Positions 61,926-64,000 of a stretch of 64,000 nucleotides of DNA are shown piece by piece. The stretch covers positions 1,054,001 through 1,118,000 of the forward strand of contig NC_046679.1 of NCBI RefSeq assembly GCF_009870125.1, given 5' to 3'. The translations under genes were made by a program, and so were the position numbers. Source of the DNA: Drosophila pseudoobscura. Its lineage: Eukaryota > Arthropoda > Insecta > Diptera > Drosophilidae. A model generated the notes under the pieces. The model was given only the letters and a program-made list of their open reading frames with translations, ran no database searches and had not been told where the DNA came from. Position 1 is the stretch's first letter. Each line of letters starts with the position of its first letter.

Positions 61926-61940
61926 TGTGTGTGTGTGTGT
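61926..61940. repeat. GT microsatellite
   Basis: Seven to eight GT units preceded by a CT-rich stretch. Confidence 0.8.
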
Positions 61941-62727
61941 GACGAATAGAATATCCTCGAAAGTGTCATTAGGCCATAAAAACGAACGGCTATGGCAGTG
62001 GCAATGGCAGCCGCAGATTCGTTTCATTAGGACATAAAAAAAGAGCACAGACAAAATGCAAATTAGAGAGCGAGTGATACGAGGTAATACTCCCCCATTC
62101 CTTCTGAGGAGAAGGCGCAGGAGGAGGTGGAGAGACCCTTGACATCAGAGGTCCTTCGTCCCCAGCATCGCATATAATTACACTTATTTGTGTAGCTAAT
62201 TAATTGCTAATCAATCATAGGGCGAAACAGCTCGCAGACCCACAATAAAAAAGGACTCGCCGTTGTTTGCCTGTCAGCCAGCCAGCCAGTCCACTCCGCT
62301 CCACTCCGTCCGAAGGATGTCTCAATCCCGGGGACTACTTCTAAGGCATCTCCCAGACCCCCAGCCAGAGCTGTCGTCCGAGCATTTGGGTGCCTTTTTG
62401 GTCCATAAACAAAGACCCGGCGAAAACAAAAGCTTAGCAAGATTGATCACAGCGTCGGCGGCTGTGAGCCAGTATCCTTCGAGGCTTCGAGGCTTGTAGC
62501 CTTCGTCGAGAGCTGCACCTGTTTGCTTACTCACGGTTATTAGCCGGGACACGCGGGATCCGCTTTGGGGCATGCAAATGGCCGGCAGACAGCCACGCCG
62601 TCCTTCGACCGAAGGAGAAGTGTCAACGATGTCCTGCTTTTTTGCACCTTGAATCGAGTGAAGTGAATCCTTCCTCATCTGCCTACTGTGCCTCTGCCGC
62701 TCTTGTCGCTGTCACTCCGCTGTCACT

Positions 62728-62747
62728 CAGGGCTGACGTCAGCCCTG
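62728..62747. promoter_or_regulatory. Perfect 20-bp palindrome centred on a full CRE
   Basis: CAGGGCTGACGTCAGCCCTG is its own reverse complement, and the central eight bases (62734-62741) are TGACGTCA, the CREB/ATF site. It lies about 450 bp upstream of the candidate exon at 63196, so it could be a promoter or enhancer element of that gene. Confidence 0.5.
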
Positions 62748-63195
62748 CCCTCTCCTGATTTTCCGTTTTCCCTTTGCCTTTTGCCTTTCCCTTTCCTACG
62801 CTTTTCCCTCGTCTTGCTTTCGCCTTTTTTTTGGCGCACATTTTATTTTACATAATTTGAACATTTAAGACGTGCCTGGGCATAGACAAGAGGCTTTAGT
62901 TTTAGTTTATGCAGGACTCTCGGCCCTGCCCAGTCCTGCCCAGTCCTGGGCGGCGTAGTTTTCCTCTCATTTTATTATTAAACGGCATTCGCATCCTTTA
63001 CGCCCCGATGGGTTTTATGGAGGAGGCACTACTCTCGGAGTATGTCTTCATTTTGCGGGGACTCTGGATTCCGGATTCCGGATTCCACACTCCGTATTCC
63101 GGGTTTAGTGTCCGCCATTCACATTTGTACTTGTCAAAACTTGCACGTTTGCCGTTTGCTGTTTACTGTTTTACTGTTTGCTCTCTGGCTTGCAG

Positions 63196-63307
63196 AAATT
63201 TTACAGTTAACCCAAATTGTCGGCAATTTGGCCAAGATGTCCCCACCTCCCCCGACTTCATTTGATGATCCTTTCGATTCAATTGTTCAGCGGCAGAAGG
63301 AGGCGTC
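63196..63307 (+). CDS. Candidate first coding exon of an unidentified gene (partial)
   Basis: A strong acceptor (pyrimidine-rich, ending GGCTTGCAG at 63195) is followed by 41 nt of leader. An ATG at 63237 in good context (GCCAAG before ATG) starts 23 codons, MSPPPPTSFDDPFDSIVQRQ then KEA, ending in a consensus donor GTAAGT at 63308. The splice signals and the compact, non-repetitive peptide argue for a real exon whose upstream leader exon and downstream coding exons lie elsewhere, the latter beyond the right edge or in sequence I could not link. FDDPF contains a DPF tripeptide, a known alpha-adaptin ear-binding motif, but one copy is weak evidence. Without splicing the frame stops at once (TCG TAA), giving a 24-aa peptide. 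I do not recognise the gene. Confidence 0.45.
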
Positions 63308-64000
63308 GTAAGTGATAGTAAAGAGCATTCATAATGGTTCTGATGGCTCCACATGAATGCAGGAGTATGGGAGGCGGAGGCTCCTGCAGCAGCAGGGGGA
63401 GGAGAAGGATTAGAGATGTAACCCTAATGTCGGCACAGGTTCAGAGGTGAGTCCCCCGCCCCCCTCCTCGATTGCCACAACTTGTCGCAGTGCAACCCTG
63501 CTGCCGATTCTGATTCTGTTTCTGTTTCGGCTGATTCGCTCTGCTTTCGTTGTCCTTTGTCCTTTGTGATTGGTAATTCGATACAGTTGTTCGATTGTCG
63601 GGATGTGCGCCGCGCATTGTTCGCGAATATCTCGGAATCATTTGAAGCGCATCGCCAATTGAGGAAAAACTTTGCCGTTTTCCCACTCTCGCGGCACTCC
63701 CCGCGGATCGGATCATCCCCTGTGTGTCTCGTGTGTCCTGTGTGTGTCCTGTGTGTGTCCTGTGTGTGTCTCGTGTCTCCGGTTCTCGGACTAATTTTCC
63801 TGCTTGTCGCGCGCCGTGTGCGAAACGTATAAATAATTTTATTTTATTTTTGTTTTCATTCCATATCAATACTATTTATGGACTAATGGATTTATGGCCG
63901 CCGCACACCGCCCACCCTCCGCTCGAGCCGATCCATGTTCGATTGTATATCAATATCCAGAAATGATATCAGCGCTGTCATCGGCTCAGGCCCCGGCACG
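63308..64000. other. Noncoding DNA at the right edge, probably intronic
   Basis: If the exon ending at 63307 is real, this is its following intron. It holds a GTGTGTCCT-type array (about 63720-63778) and a TTTATGGC copy (63891-63898). No downstream exon was seen before the window ends. Confidence 0.45.
63720..63778. repeat. CTGTGTGTC tandem array
   Basis: Four to five imperfect copies of a TGTGTGTCC-type unit. The same type of unit occurs near 51069-51116. Confidence 0.8.

Larger units (their letters stand above)
58902..63195. other. Noncoding DNA right of the sperm-protein gene
   Basis: No supported gene. It holds CCTGGCAG (about 60823-60850), GGTGGA (61009-61042), CAG (about 61727-61746) and GT (about 61924-61940) repeats, a 20-bp palindrome with a CRE core (62728-62747), and GGATTCC units (about 63065-63088). 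The 271-codon frame at 61222-62037 is not supported as a gene. Confidence 0.55.

Noticed and set aside
4900..64000. tRNA genes and transposon remnants
   Set aside because: I scanned for the tRNA B-box (GGTTCGA-type) and for long terminal or terminal inverted repeats and found nothing convincing; a tRNA scan and a repeat library search would settle this.

Overview
This window is animal nuclear DNA, almost certainly from a Drosophila species. The genes have short 50-70 bp GT-AG introns, the intergenic DNA is full of short microsatellites, and the gene set matches what I recall from the tip of D. melanogaster chromosome arm 3R (99F-100A). That set is prolyl 4-hydroxylase alpha genes, serpin 100A, the PKA catalytic gene Pka-C2 with a neighbouring PKA-like kinase, and a sperm nuclear (MST-HMG box) protein gene. 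The synteny is from memory and was not searched. I cannot name the species; an obscura-group fly is only a guess from the microsatellite load.

Left end, 1-4900. Two prolyl 4-hydroxylase alpha-subunit genes lie head-to-tail on the minus strand. The first (1-1122) runs off the left edge. The second (1752-3790, eight exons, 528 aa) is complete with an intact catalytic triad. A divergent single-exon gene (4243-4899) encodes a 218-aa four-helix membrane protein.

Centre, 4900-42241. About 37 kb holds no gene I can support. It contains many di-, tetra- and hexanucleotide repeats, two G-quadruplex-type tracts, a full CRE palindrome and a 19-base C run. It could be a regulatory desert or an intron of a gene extending outside the window.

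Right-centre, 42242-49000. A serpin gene (Spn100A-like) with a large acidic insert is on the plus strand, with a recognisable promoter and poly(A) signal. Then come two minus-strand PKA catalytic-subunit genes in tandem, Pka-C2 upstream and a diverged paralogue downstream. They are 140 bp apart, and their last three coding exons have identical lengths (166, 278 and 214 nt).

Right end, 49000-64000. Mostly noncoding repeat-rich DNA surrounds a minus-strand, single-exon, Lys/Cys-rich MST-HMG-box-like gene (57843-58901). A likely first coding exon of a further plus-strand gene sits at 63196-63307, and that gene probably continues past the right edge.

The genes look like independent eukaryotic transcription units, not one pathway. 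The two local themes are tandem duplication (hydroxylases and kinases) and many copies of GCCATAAA/TTTATGGC in the noncoding DNA. I saw no convincing new system, mobile element, CRISPR array, tRNA or rRNA.
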